Source: Sphingomonadales bacterium
GTDB taxonomy: Bacteria > Pseudomonadota > Alphaproteobacteria > Sphingomonadales > Sphingomonadaceae
Assembly (NCBI GenBank): GCA_027491235.1
Contig: JAIXWO010000026.1
Coordinates: 62,001-126,000 of the forward strand
DNA: 64,000 nucleotides
Reading direction: 5' to 3'
A program made the position numbers and the translations under genes. Each line of letters begins with the position of its first letter. Position 1 is the stretch's first letter. Under the pieces are notes generated by a model. That model made no database searches. It saw nothing but the letters and a program-made list of their open reading frames with translations, and had not been told where the DNA came from. Positions 17,080 to 25,454 of this stretch are shown here, piece by piece.

Positions 17080-17188
17080 CGGTCTTGCGCCGCTGCCGGC
17101 ATGCCAGCGCCATCATTCCGTAACATCCCCGCCACACCCTTGAAATGTCAGGATGTTATCCCGCCATCATTGTCGAGCGGGGGATGAT

Positions 17189-18073
17189 ATGACGACGAGC
17201 ATCACAGACTTTATCGCAAAGCAGGCCGACACGGGATCGATGGATTTCCGGCCACCGACCTGGCTGGACCATCCCGAGCCGCGCAGCTTTACGCCCAAGC
17301 AGAAATACCGGACCATCTGGATTTCCGACATTCATCTTGGCACGTCCGGCTGCAATGCGACGTTGCTGCTCGACTTCCTTGCCAGCGTCGAATGCGAAAC
17401 GCTTTACCTGACGGGTGATATCATCGACGGCTGGCGGCTCAGCAAGGGCTGGTACTGGCCTGATGAGCATAACGAAGTCGTCCGCCGCCTCTTGAAGATG
17501 GCGCATCGCGGCACCCGCGTTGTCTATATTGTCGGCAATCATGATGAGATGCTCCGCGAATATGCGGGCCTCAGCTTTGGCGGCATCACCATTCACAATG
17601 AAGCGATCCACGAAACGCGCGACGGCCGCCGTCTGCTGGTCACGCATGGCGATGCCTTTGACGGGATTGTGCTTTACGCCAAGTGGCTCGCCTTCCTTGG
17701 GGACAAGGCCTATTCGGTGCTGCTGCGCGTCAACCAGATCTTCAACCGCGTCCGCCGTCGTTTCGACATGCCTTATTGGTCGCTCTCAGCCTATCTGAAG
17801 AAGCGCGTGAAGAACGCCGTCCAGTTTATCTACCAGTTTGAAGAAGCCGTGGTCCGCGAAGCCCAGCAGCGCGGCGTTGATGGCGTTGTCTGCGGCCACA
17901 TCCACTGCGCGGAAATCCGGCAGATTGGTGACATGACCTATTATAATGATGGCGATTGGGTGGAAAGCTGCACGGCGCTGGTTGAAGACCGCACGGGCGC
18001 CATGTCGATCCTCGACTGGGCAGAGATTGTGCGTGACCGCAAGATCGCGGCCAAGTCGATGGTTGCCGCGTGA
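17189..18073 (+). CDS. LpxH-like metallophosphoesterase (UDP-2,3-diacylglucosamine diphosphatase family)
   Basis: A 294-residue calcineurin-like phosphoesterase with the complete metal motif series: SDIHLG, GDIIDGW, GNHDEM, THGDAFD and GHIHCAE. The family includes LpxH and related phosphoesterases; without a genome survey I cannot say whether this is the lipid A enzyme or a paralogue acting on another lipid-linked pyrophosphate. Start ATG at 17189 follows GGGGGATG. Its stop overlaps the GTG start of the next glycosyltransferase, so the two are co-translated and probably act in one glycolipid pathway. Confidence 0.85.
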   Translation: MTTSITDFIAKQADTGSMDFRPPTWLDHPEPRSFTPKQKYRTIWISDIHLGTSGCNATLLLDFLASVECETLYLTGDIIDGWRLSKGWYWPDEHNEVVRRLLKMAHRGTRVVYIVGNHDEMLREYAGLSFGGITIHNEAIHETRDGRRLLVTHGDAFDGIVLYAKWLAFLGDKAYSVLLRVNQIFNRVRRRFDMPYWSLSAYLKKRVKNAVQFIYQFEEAVVREAQQRGVDGVVCGHIHCAEIRQIGDMTYYNDGDWVESCTALVEDRTGAMSILDWAEIVRDRKIAAKSMVAA

Positions 18074-19128
18074 GGATTGCGATCGCCACCGACGCGTGGT
18101 TTCCGCAGGTCAACGGCGTCGTCCGCAGCATCTCGACAACAGTCGGGATCCTGATGGAGCGGGGATATGAAGTTGAACTGATCACGCCGGATCAGTTTCT
18201 GACGGTGCCGATGCCGGGCTATTCCGAAATACGCCTCGCCATTGCCCCGCGCTTCGCCGCGCGGCGGGCGCTGAAGGCCTTTCGGCCAGATGTCGTCCAC
18301 ATTGTGACCGAAGGCCCTATCGGATGGACCACGCGCGCCTGGTGCAAGGCCAATGGCGTGCGGTTTACAACGGCCTTCCACACCCGCTTTCCAGACTATG
18401 CCGCTGCCCGCACGGGGATCTCCCCGGACCGGTTCTGGCCGATCATGCGGCGGTTCCACAAGTCGTCCAGCGCGGTGCTCGTTTCGACCCCCCGACTGGG
18501 CGAGGAACTGGCGGAGCGGGGCATTGAACGGACGCGTTTGTGGACGCGTGGCATCTACAAAGCGGTCTTCCATCCTGACGGGGATGTCCATCCTGCACTC
18601 GCAAACCTGCCCAAACCTATTTTACTGTCGGTCGGTCGGGTCGCGGTTGAAAAGAACCTGGAAGTGTTTCTGGACCTTGCCACCGCTGGAACCAAGGTCA
18701 TCGTTGGCGACGGGCCGGACCTTGCCATGCTCAAGGAACGCTACCCAGACGCTGTCTTTCTTGGCGCATTACATGCCGAAGCGTTGGCGAGTGCCTATCG
18801 CGCGGCAGATGTCTTCGTCTTCCCAAGCCTGACAGACACGTTCGGGCTCGTGATGATCGAAGCCTTGGCCTGTGGCGTGCCTGTGGCGGGCTTTCCGGTG
18901 CCGGGACCATTGGATGTCGTCGGCCTTAATGGTCGCGGCCCAACAGACGCGCTGACGCAACCTGTGGGCGCGCTGGATGAGGATCTGGCGCACGCCATTG
19001 GCAACGCTGCTGCGATGGATCGCAATGTCGTCGCGCAATATGGCGCGAACTTTGATTGGAACTATTCCACGGACCAGTTCCTTGCTGTGCTGGAAGACGT
19101 CATGCGGACCAGCAAAGTGCTTGCATAG
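18070..19128 (+). CDS. GT4-family glycosyltransferase
   Basis: A 352-residue GT-B fold transferase, starting at GTG 18070 inside the upstream stop (GTGA). The N-terminal acceptor domain shows the family 4 glycine-rich start (DAWFPQVNGVVRSI), and the C-terminal nucleotide-sugar domain has SVGRVAVEKNLE and the E-x7-E type region (DTFGLVMIEALACGVPVAG). It resembles enzymes that glycosylate diacylglycerol, phosphoinositol or sphingolipid acceptors. Coupling to the LpxH-like gene suggests membrane glycolipid synthesis; the acceptor is inference. Confidence 0.88.
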   Translation: MRIAIATDAWFPQVNGVVRSISTTVGILMERGYEVELITPDQFLTVPMPGYSEIRLAIAPRFAARRALKAFRPDVVHIVTEGPIGWTTRAWCKANGVRFTTAFHTRFPDYAAARTGISPDRFWPIMRRFHKSSSAVLVSTPRLGEELAERGIERTRLWTRGIYKAVFHPDGDVHPALANLPKPILLSVGRVAVEKNLEVFLDLATAGTKVIVGDGPDLAMLKERYPDAVFLGALHAEALASAYRAADVFVFPSLTDTFGLVMIEALACGVPVAGFPVPGPLDVVGLNGRGPTDALTQPVGALDEDLAHAIGNAAAMDRNVVAQYGANFDWNYSTDQFLAVLEDVMRTSKVLA

Positions 19129-19314
19129 CCTGAAGGGCGCTCGACGCAGCATCGGCGTTAGACGTCGGTGCTGACAGCGTATGGCTTGATCTCCTCCATT
19201 GGACCAAGGGGCGTGGTTCCGGCGGCTTATCCCGAGGCGTCACTTTCGAATGACAGAGCGGATAGGACAGAAGATCATTTTTTAACGTCATAGGGTCTAT
19301 GGACGAAAGCCATC

Positions 19315-20079
19315 ATGGTTGACCAATCCCACTCTTTACCGACCGCCATAAAGGTTCCAGCCGTCACACTCGGCTTTTGGATCATCAAGATCCTCGCGAC
19401 GACCTTGGGGGAAACCGCAGGCGACACCGTGTCGATGAGCTGGGATATGGGCTATCTGGTCGGCACCGCGATATTTGGGGCCGCACTTCTGCTTCTGGTC
19501 ATGGTTCAGATCCGCGCCGCTCAATTCCGCCCATGGCTGTATTGGGCCACGATTATTGCATCGACCACAGCAGGCACGACATTGGCGGATTTCGCCACCC
19601 GCTCGCTGGGCATCGGCTATACCGGCGGTTCCGCAGTTCTGCTGGGGCTGGTGCTTCTGTCGCTGGTCGTCTGGCATCGCCTGACCGGGTCCATCTCCAT
19701 GAACAATGTCGCCGGTCCCAAGTCAGAAGCCCTTTATTGGACCACCATCACATTTTCTCAAACTCTAGGAACCGCGCTGGGCGACTGGGCGGCAGATACC
19801 GGCGGGCTTGGCTATCTGGGCGGCGCGACGATGTTTGGCCTGGGCCTGATCGTGCTGATTGGCCTGTGGCGGTTTACCAGCGTGAACCGCGTCTTTCTCT
19901 TTTGGGCGGCGTTCATCCTGACGCGCCCGCTCGGCGCAACAGTCGGGGATTTTCTCGACAAGCCTTTGGCGCAGGGCGGTCTTGATCTCAGCCGTCCGCT
20001 GGCTTCTTTGGTGCTCGCGCTGGCGATCGCCGCGCTCATCCATTTTTTGCCGCAGCGCGCCGCCACAAAGGGGCACTGA
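19315..20079 (+). CDS. COG4705-type membrane protein with four internal repeats
   Basis: A 254-residue integral membrane protein of unknown function. Four related units of about 60 residues are visible, each opening with an aromatic residue and a TT/LG..GD motif: ATTLGETAGDTVSMSW, STTAGTTLADFATRSL, SQTLGTALGDWAADTG and TRPLGATVGDFLDKPL. Each is followed by a Gly-rich helix and a long hydrophobic helix, giving about eight membrane segments. The conserved acidic residue in each unit would line a pseudo-fourfold arrangement. It stands alone on the plus strand, 186 nt after the glycosyltransferase; that gap shows no clear feature. Confidence 0.75.
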   Translation: MVDQSHSLPTAIKVPAVTLGFWIIKILATTLGETAGDTVSMSWDMGYLVGTAIFGAALLLLVMVQIRAAQFRPWLYWATIIASTTAGTTLADFATRSLGIGYTGGSAVLLGLVLLSLVVWHRLTGSISMNNVAGPKSEALYWTTITFSQTLGTALGDWAADTGGLGYLGGATMFGLGLIVLIGLWRFTSVNRVFLFWAAFILTRPLGATVGDFLDKPLAQGGLDLSRPLASLVLALAIAALIHFLPQRAATKGH

Positions 20080-20093
20080 TCGGCACGACAAGC

Positions 20094-20124
20094 GCCCAAG
20101 GTCGCATGGCGGCGGGCCTTTTTT
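20094..20124 (+). terminator. Likely terminator after the four-repeat membrane protein
   Basis: GCCC pairs with GGGC across a loop of about 16 nt and is followed by a T-run (CCTTTTTTGATC). It lies within 45 nt after the stop at 20079 on the same strand. The stem is short, so the call is moderate. Confidence 0.45.
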
Positions 20125-20160
20125 GATCGCGGATGCACCCCAAAGTTGGAGTAAAAGACA

Positions 20161-20190
20161 TGGTCAGGAGAGGATGCTAACCTCCACGGA
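20161..20190 (-). repeat. 3' fragment of a tRNA-Leu gene (degraded attachment-site copy)
   Basis: Thirty bases match the T-arm and 3' acceptor strand of the intact tRNA-Leu(CAG) at 30206-30292, in the same orientation: 9 identical bases (AGGAGAGGA), a 4-base mismatch where the T-loop lies, then 11 identical bases (AACCTCCACGG). Three bases are missing near the CCA end. No D-arm or anticodon arm follows, so it is not a gene. Integrases that use tRNA 3' ends leave such copies at the far end of the inserted element. Confidence 0.65.
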
Positions 20191-20275
20191 CTGAGCGCCC
20201 GCGCAGACTTTCGATACCCTCAAGATACGGCCGAAGAGCTATCTCCGACCGCATCCGTGGTTCAAGGTGTTTCAA

Positions 20276-20911
20276 TCAAGCGTAAGTGATTTTCAGGCTG
20301 TTGCGCCGACGACGGGTGGCGCTGCCGATCATCCCGAAACCTGCGATAAGCATCGCCCAGGATGCAGGTTCCGGCACCCCGTTCGGGATGATCACTGTTT
20401 TGACGTTGGTGAAAACGAAGCCGAGGTCTTCATAATTGAAGTCTGTTCCCGTGCCGGGAAGGTCCTCGAATGTAACGAAGATGCCCTCGGGAATGGAAAA
20501 ATCCCCACCCCCATAGGCTGTCGACCAGATGTGGTTCGTTGCGTCGGTGTTGAGCGATTTGTCCGACGCCCAAGTGTAAAGCCCCCCTTCGACGTTGATG
20601 TAAAACACCAGTGCGTCGCCTGCGCTGACAGGCCCGAAGTTGAACAAGTCCCCCGGCGCGGAGAGGTGGCTGTTGAGCGTCGACCACCCAAGGTCAGTGC
20701 CATTCACGATCAGCCCGAGAACGTTCTCGAACGATCCCGTGCTGCCGGTGAAATAGGCAACTAAATCGCCGTCGGCGGCGGCTGTAAAGCTATACAGTTC
20801 CGCATTTTCGGTGCCCGAATTGGGGTAGACCGGAATGGCTGCATAAGCGGTGGTGGACAGGAATGCCGCACCGGCGATGGCCACGGCTGCTGTCGTCTTG
20901 ATCAATGTCAT
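20276..20911 (-). CDS. PEPxxWA-CTERM sorted exported protein
   Basis: A 211-residue exported protein. Signal peptide is residues 1 to about 24 (ending AYA). The C-terminus has the exosortase-type sorting signal: VPEPASWAMLIAGFGMIGS, a hydrophobic helix, then RRRR. The body is beta-rich and Gly/Asn/Asp-rich without a recognised catalytic motif. Such proteins are processed by an exosortase/archaeosortase-type enzyme and linked to extracellular polymer; no exosortase gene is in this window. A second protein of the same kind lies 24 nt upstream, so they are probably co-transcribed. Confidence 0.85.
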   Translation of the reverse strand: MTLIKTTAAVAIAGAAFLSTTAYAAIPVYPNSGTENAELYSFTAAADGDLVAYFTGSTGSFENVLGLIVNGTDLGWSTLNSHLSAPGDLFNFGPVSAGDALVFYINVEGGLYTWASDKSLNTDATNHIWSTAYGGGDFSIPEGIFVTFEDLPGTGTDFNYEDLGFVFTNVKTVIIPNGVPEPASWAMLIAGFGMIGSATRRRRNSLKITYA

Positions 20912-20935
20912 TGAGGATCTCCTTATGTGTCGTGA

Positions 20936-21658
20936 TCAGGCGAAGGTGACGGGCATGGCGCCGCGGCGGCGCATGGCCGATCCGACAAGGCCGAAGCCAG
21001 CCAGCATCATCGCCCAAGCCGCAGGTTCCGGTACCCCGCCGGGTGCTGCCAGCACCTGACGCGTGAAGGCGCAAGCGGCATCCTGGCCCGGGCAGGTCTG
21101 GGCGAGTGTGATGCTGTCGAACATATCGTCGCTCGGATCGATCAGGTCGGCACCGGGATTGTAGATCTGCACAAACGCGCCGGCGTTGTAGAAGGTGTAA
21201 GTGCCCGCCGGCGCGTTGCCGCCGGTCGGCGTAAAGGTGCCGAACAGCCATTCAAAGCTGTCGCCGGGCTGCAGGTCGAAATTGACCGGCCCGATAAAGT
21301 TGGGCTGCGCGGTGTTGAAATCGAAGTCGTAAGGCGGGCCATTGCCGCAACCGCTGGTGAACGTGCCGGAGCACTCGAAAAATTCGTTGAAAACGATGCG
21401 TGTGTTCGGATCATTGAGGTCAATAGGCCCAGTATAACCGGCCGCGTCAAACCCCGCGGTGGGCGTGCCACTGGCGTCGGTCGTCAGCGCGTCCGAGCTA
21501 GGATCGAGCGTCAGGCGCAGGTAGACGTCGATGGATTGGTTGGAAAAAACCGTGCCCGTGGGCTGTGTAAAACTGAGTGTCGCGATCACCGCGGCCTGCG
21601 CCGGTGCGGTTATCAAGGCTGCCGCGGCTGCCCCCATCATCAAATAATTCTTCATCAT
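20936..21658 (-). CDS. PEPxxWA-CTERM sorted exported protein
   Basis: A 240-residue exported protein. Signal peptide ends near residue 22 (AQA). The body is beta-sandwich-like and Asp/Asn-rich, with two Cys-containing loops (FECSGTFTSGCGNG and QTCPGQDAACAF). The C-terminal sorting signal reads VPEPAAWAMMLAGFGLVGS followed by RRR. Two adjacent ATGs (21658, 21655) are both usable. It precedes the other PEP-CTERM gene and lies 99 nt downstream of the kinase gene in the same direction, so the sigma factor-kinase pair may control it. Confidence 0.83.
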   Translation of the reverse strand: MMKNYLMMGAAAAALITAPAQAAVIATLSFTQPTGTVFSNQSIDVYLRLTLDPSSDALTTDASGTPTAGFDAAGYTGPIDLNDPNTRIVFNEFFECSGTFTSGCGNGPPYDFDFNTAQPNFIGPVNFDLQPGDSFEWLFGTFTPTGGNAPAGTYTFYNAGAFVQIYNPGADLIDPSDDMFDSITLAQTCPGQDAACAFTRQVLAAPGGVPEPAAWAMMLAGFGLVGSAMRRRGAMPVTFA

Positions 21659-21757
21659 GACTGTTTCCCCAAAATGTGTCCGTTGAAACCGCGCGACCGC
21701 TTTTTGTGGGTTTCAAAAAGCTAAGGCGCGGGCGGACGCAAAAGGGGGCCAAAAAAA

Positions 21758-24106
21758 TCAGCCGGTGCAGAAATCTTTTTGCAGGGCTTCTGTCTCGGGC
21801 AGGTCGTCGCGGGCGTCCTTGGCGCTCAGGTCGCCGCGTGTCCGGATGAGGTGCCACAGGCGGACGCCCTCTGTGATCTCCGCACAGGCCTCCCGGGTTC
21901 TGCCGGCGGCCCGGAGGATGCGGGCATGGTTTGGTATCGCCACGGCCACATCCCGCGTCCGCTGCGGATCCCTGGGGGCCGCCGCAAATCGTTTCCGCCG
22001 GATGGTCAGGCTTTCCAAAGAAGCGGTGACCGCATCGGCATGTCGGCCCATCTCGCCGAGGATGATTGCCTTTTGCCCCAACAGCATCACCAATCGCTTC
22101 TCGGTCCCGGCATCCAGACCAAAGCGTTCCAGCGCCCGCAGCGATTTGACCCCTTGTTCGGCAACGCGCAGGGATTCCGGCAGTCGCCCTTTGGCTTCCT
22201 GCAATGTCCCGCTCAGGTTGAAGGCGATTTCTGCCTTCATCAGGCGCCAGGCCGGGATCTCGCCGTCGCGCGCAATCAGCCGGTCAACCGCGGCATCTGC
22301 CTCCTGATAGGGCTTAAGAGATCCGGGCACATTGCCTGCGAAATAGACGGCGTCACCCAACCGGTTGAGCAGATGGAGCTCCAGCAGCTCTGCCTGTTCG
22401 CTGACGTCCTTGGGCCATCCTTGCGCGCGCAGCCGGGCGAGTGCTTCGCGACAGACAAGGATCGCCTCGGCGGGTCGGTCCAGCGTCCATGTGAGGTCAT
22501 AGGCGCGGTTGCGTTCGACGGTCAGGCGCCCAATCCGCGCCTCCGCGTTCTTGGGGTCGAGGGCAAGCGCCCGGTCAAACAGCGCGCGGGCCCGGTTGTT
22601 GATGGCGATGGACGCGCGGTTGTCAGCCCCCAGAACCCAATAGCCCTGTTCGACCCAACCGCGCTCGGCGAGGGCGGCCGCATTGTGCGGGTCATCGGCA
22701 AGCAGCCGGTCCAGCATGTCCCTGGCAAGGTCGATGGTTTTGCGCGCCGCTGCCACATCGCCAAGATTGACGCCGCCGCCCAGCCCCTGAATGGTGGCAA
22801 GGCGGCGATAGCCCTGCGCCACCTCCAGCCGAAGATCGGGCGGCGCGTCCTTGGCTTCCCTCAACTGGTTGAGGTAACGGGCGGCGACGGTCGCGATCTC
22901 GATCCTTTTCTTGAGCGTGCCCGGCTCCCGCGCCAGATCATCATGCAGATCGAACAGCAGGTATCGCGCGAGCTGCCGCACCTCTTGCAACCTTTGGGTC
23001 GATCGCGCGCTGGCCTGTTCTGCTAGGACATAGCTGCGCGTCGCCACAAGCGAAGCACCGGCAATCAGGGTTAGGGCAACCCCGGCGGCCATCACGCTCC
23101 GGCGATGACGGCCGATGAATTTGCTTGCGCGGTAGCGCCAGCCCTGTGGCATGGCCCGAACAGGCAAATGTGCGCGCCATCGATCGAGGTCTGCAATCAG
23201 CGCTGCCACAGTCTGATACCGGTCTCCTTCCGTCACAGCCTGCGCCTTGGCCGCGATGGCCATCAGTTCGGCGTCGTCGGCCACCAGCATCGCGAGCGTC
23301 CGCCCAAGCGCAAAAATGTCGTCCGCGACAGAGGGCGGCGCACCGGCAATGCGCTGCAGGCTGGCAAAGGCCTTGGTCAACGGTCCGCTTCCAGTGGGGG
23401 AACGGCTATCTTGGCCGACAAGGCCGGAAATCCCGAAATCCAAGAGCCGAACACGACCATCGGGGCTCACCAATATGTTGCCGGGCTTCAGATCGGCATG
23501 GGCAATCAGCTTGCCGTGCGCATATTGAACGGCGTCGGCCGCCTTGATGAAGAGCGAGACGCGTTCGGCCAAAGATCGCGCGGCGCAGGCCGCATCAATC
23601 GGCTCACCCTGCACATAGTCCATGACCAGCCAGGGAAGCCCATCTTCGGTAACGCCGCCGTCGATCAGCCGGGCGATATTCGGATGGTCGAGCCGGGCCA
23701 GAAAGCGCCGCTCGTCGTCAAACGCCGCTGCTGCACGGACAAGCGCATGGCGCTGGATCAGCTTGATCGCGACCTTCTGATCATACAGGCCGTCGTCCCG
23801 TTCCCCAGCCCAAACCTCCCCCATGCCGCCAATGCCAATCCGTTCGGTCAGGCGGAAGGCGCCAACGCGAGCCGGCGGCAAGGTTCCCTCGCCAAACTCT
23901 CCGCTCCCCGGAATGAGTGTCGGCAGCATCCCTGCGGCATTTACGGCCCGCGCTTCAAGTGCGGCAAGGCGATCCAGCACTTCGGGCGCTTCGTTCTTGG
24001 TTAGGCGCGCGCGCAAGCGGGCATTGTCCGGGGCGTCGGCGAGCCGTTCAAACAAGGCGAGCGCGCGCCGTTCGATCTCAGGCGCCGCCAAGCGCTGCGC
24101 CTCCAT
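21758..24106 (-). CDS. Membrane Ser/Thr protein kinase with C-terminal TPR-like region
   Basis: A 782-residue protein. The N-terminal Hanks-type kinase has a Gly loop (GIGGMGEVWAGE), the Lys of VAIKLI, a catalytic loop HADLKPGN and the DFG motif. A single membrane helix (VMAAGVALTLIAGASLVATR) follows at about residue 340, then a long helical TPR-like domain with repeats (ALFDRALALDPKNAEARIG). Two departures from consensus: HAD replaces HRD, and the SPEQ segment reads SLQR. The start at ATG 24106 lies inside the 3' end of the sigma factor gene (29-nt overlap); the frame extends further upstream. With the ECF sigma factor it forms a signalling pair. Confidence 0.88.
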   Translation of the reverse strand: MEAQRLAAPEIERRALALFERLADAPDNARLRARLTKNEAPEVLDRLAALEARAVNAAGMLPTLIPGSGEFGEGTLPPARVGAFRLTERIGIGGMGEVWAGERDDGLYDQKVAIKLIQRHALVRAAAAFDDERRFLARLDHPNIARLIDGGVTEDGLPWLVMDYVQGEPIDAACAARSLAERVSLFIKAADAVQYAHGKLIAHADLKPGNILVSPDGRVRLLDFGISGLVGQDSRSPTGSGPLTKAFASLQRIAGAPPSVADDIFALGRTLAMLVADDAELMAIAAKAQAVTEGDRYQTVAALIADLDRWRAHLPVRAMPQGWRYRASKFIGRHRRSVMAAGVALTLIAGASLVATRSYVLAEQASARSTQRLQEVRQLARYLLFDLHDDLAREPGTLKKRIEIATVAARYLNQLREAKDAPPDLRLEVAQGYRRLATIQGLGGGVNLGDVAAARKTIDLARDMLDRLLADDPHNAAALAERGWVEQGYWVLGADNRASIAINNRARALFDRALALDPKNAEARIGRLTVERNRAYDLTWTLDRPAEAILVCREALARLRAQGWPKDVSEQAELLELHLLNRLGDAVYFAGNVPGSLKPYQEADAAVDRLIARDGEIPAWRLMKAEIAFNLSGTLQEAKGRLPESLRVAEQGVKSLRALERFGLDAGTEKRLVMLLGQKAIILGEMGRHADAVTASLESLTIRRKRFAAAPRDPQRTRDVAVAIPNHARILRAAGRTREACAEITEGVRLWHLIRTRGDLSAKDARDDLPETEALQKDFCTG

Positions 24107-24662
24107 CCAGATAATCGAGCAGCCACACGCGCGCGGCCTGCCACCGGCGCTTGATGGTCCGCGCCGGGATGCCACTGGCCAGCGACGCCTCTTCGACGGT
24201 CAATCCGAGCATGAAGCGCAACTCGACGACCTCGGCATGTTCGGGGGATGATTGGGCCAACGCCTCCAAAGCCCGGTCCAGATCGCCAATGTCGATCAGC
24301 GACGCTGCCGGGTCGTCCGGCCACTGCGTGACAAAAGCCGGGGTTTGCCGCTTTGCAGCAGCACCCTTGCGGGCCTCGTCAATGAGGATGCGACGCATGG
24401 TGCGCGCCGCCATGGCCAACATATGCGCCTTGTCCTTTATCTCCATGCGGTCCACCCCCATCAGGCGGATGGCGGCTTCATTCGCAAGTTCTGTAGCCTG
24501 ATAGGCGCGGTTCATCTGATCACGGGCCAAAATGGCACGCGAAATCCGCCGGACGTCATCATAGCAGGACGCGAGAAGCGCCTCGTTCCGCGAATCGCGG
24601 CTGGTTTTGGATGTCCCACCGGTCACAGACGGAAGGTGACCTGCCAAAGCAGAGCTGTGCAA
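24078..24662 (-). CDS. ECF-family RNA polymerase sigma factor
   Basis: Up to 194 residues, with region 2 (ALLASCYDDVRRISRAILA through RAYQATELANEAAIRL) and region 4 helix-turn-helix (LTVEEASLASGIPARTIKRR). It resembles the ECF type often found next to Ser/Thr kinases, where the kinase replaces an anti-sigma factor. The start is uncertain: the frame opens with TTG 24662 without a Shine-Dalgarno, and a GTG at 24626 is an alternative. Its upstream region abuts the left end of the integrative element at about 24700, so its promoter may have been replaced. Confidence 0.82.
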   Translation of the reverse strand: MHSSALAGHLPSVTGGTSKTSRDSRNEALLASCYDDVRRISRAILARDQMNRAYQATELANEAAIRLMGVDRMEIKDKAHMLAMAARTMRRILIDEARKGAAAKRQTPAFVTQWPDDPAASLIDIGDLDRALEALAQSSPEHAEVVELRFMLGLTVEEASLASGIPARTIKRRWQAARVWLLDYLDGGAALGGA

Positions 24663-24690
24663 GAAAAAAGCTGGTTTACGCCGATGCGGA

Positions 24691-24716
24691 CCGGAAGAAT
24701 GGTGCCAGGAGAGGGA
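24691..24716. repeat. Left attachment site (attL-like copy of the tRNA-Leu 3' end)
   Basis: TGGTGCCAGGAGAGG at 24700-24714 matches the 3' end of tRNA-Leu(CAG) (TGGTGCCCAGGAGAGG at 30206-30221) with one missing base, and the bases before it (CCGGAAGAA) resemble those next to the tRNA (CCGGAAAGAAAAA). It marks the end of the integrative element opposite the integrase. Confidence 0.7.
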
Positions 24717-24772
24717 CCGTGACGTGCCGACAAGGCGTTACATCACAACGGCTTGCTGCCCTGATTCGCGAA

Positions 24773-24796
24773 TTCGATACCGTCAAAAATACCGTT
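24773..24796 (+). repeat. Integrase arm-type repeat, left end
   Basis: Twenty-three bases (starting TTCGATACCGTCAA) recur at 30068-30090 beside the integrase gene with one mismatch, in direct orientation. Both copies contain ATACCGT units 12 bp apart. Shared short repeats at both ends of a tRNA-inserted element are what arm-type binding sites of tyrosine integrases look like. Confidence 0.65.
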
Positions 24797-24855
24797 TCGC
24801 GCTTCGGCTTGGTCCTCGATGAGGACTCAAACTGCTGCGGACCGTGTTTCGATGC

Positions 24856-25137
24856 TCAGCGACCTCCCTTATGGTTGGTGGCCCGTGCCTTGGCCAGAAG
24901 GGCTTTGAGCGCATCGATCGTTACTAATGTGCATCGGCCGATCTTGATCGTTTCCAGGTCGCCTGCGGCGATCAACTCGTAGAGCTTTGACCGGCCAAGC
25001 CCGGTCATCCGCACCGCGTCGGGAATCCGGACGGCGAGCGGCTCTGCGCCGTTGGTTCGGGTTGCCTTGGGGGAACTATCGAAGGGAAGAGCGAGCTGCT
25101 CGTCGCTGGCAGGCGACTTGGCTTCCCGGCGCTTCAT
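24856..25137 (-). CDS. AlpA/excisionase-type helix-turn-helix protein
   Basis: A 93-residue protein with a C-terminal winged helix-turn-helix of the excisionase (AlpA/Xis) type: IPDAVRMTGLGRSKLYELIA, then DLETIKIGRCTLVTIDALKA. These proteins bend DNA at att sites or act as small activators. It lies next to the left att site, the usual position for an excisionase. Its ATG overlaps the stop of the next gene upstream (25134-25137), so the two form a small operon. Confidence 0.82.
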   Translation of the reverse strand: MKRREAKSPASDEQLALPFDSSPKATRTNGAEPLAVRIPDAVRMTGLGRSKLYELIAAGDLETIKIGRCTLVTIDALKALLAKARATNHKGGR

Positions 25138-25442
25138 TCTCCCTGCTCCTGCGCAAGCTTGTCGAGCTGCCGCTTATGCGCCTCATGCACCTTCGTGCGG
25201 AGTGTGGCATCGGGATGGGCTAGCAGAAGGCCATCGAGAGCGCACATCATGAAGACGATCCGGCGCTTGGTGAACTCGGCGTTCTGCCTCGCCTCCTCAC
25301 GCAGCTCCTGCCCCTGGAACAAGTCCGTGACGATGGCACCGATCCACTGGCTGCGGCTCTGTTTGGCGCGGGAGGCTTCATCCTGCACCCATGCAGCGAC
25401 GTGCCGGGGCAGATAGGTCTGGATGGAAACATTGCGTGTCAT
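25134..25442 (-). CDS. Ribbon-helix-helix-like protein of the integrative element
   Basis: A 102-residue basic protein. Residues 1-40 (RNVSIQTYLPRHVAAWV then SRSQWIGAIVTDLF) look like a CopG/MobC-type ribbon-helix-helix, and the rest is predicted helical. The ATG at 25442 is preferred to 25454 because GGAG lies 7 nt before it. Likely a regulator or DNA-processing accessory of the element; the exact role is not deducible. It is coupled to the excisionase-like gene. Confidence 0.6.
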   Translation of the reverse strand: MTRNVSIQTYLPRHVAAWVQDEASRAKQSRSQWIGAIVTDLFQGQELREEARQNAEFTKRRIVFMMCALDGLLLAHPDATLRTKVHEAHKRQLDKLAQEQGE

Positions 25443-25454
25443 TTTGGACTCCAT

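Noticed and set aside
20161-20190. Possible functional tRNA
   Set aside because: Only the T-arm and 3' acceptor strand are present; no anticodon arm follows.
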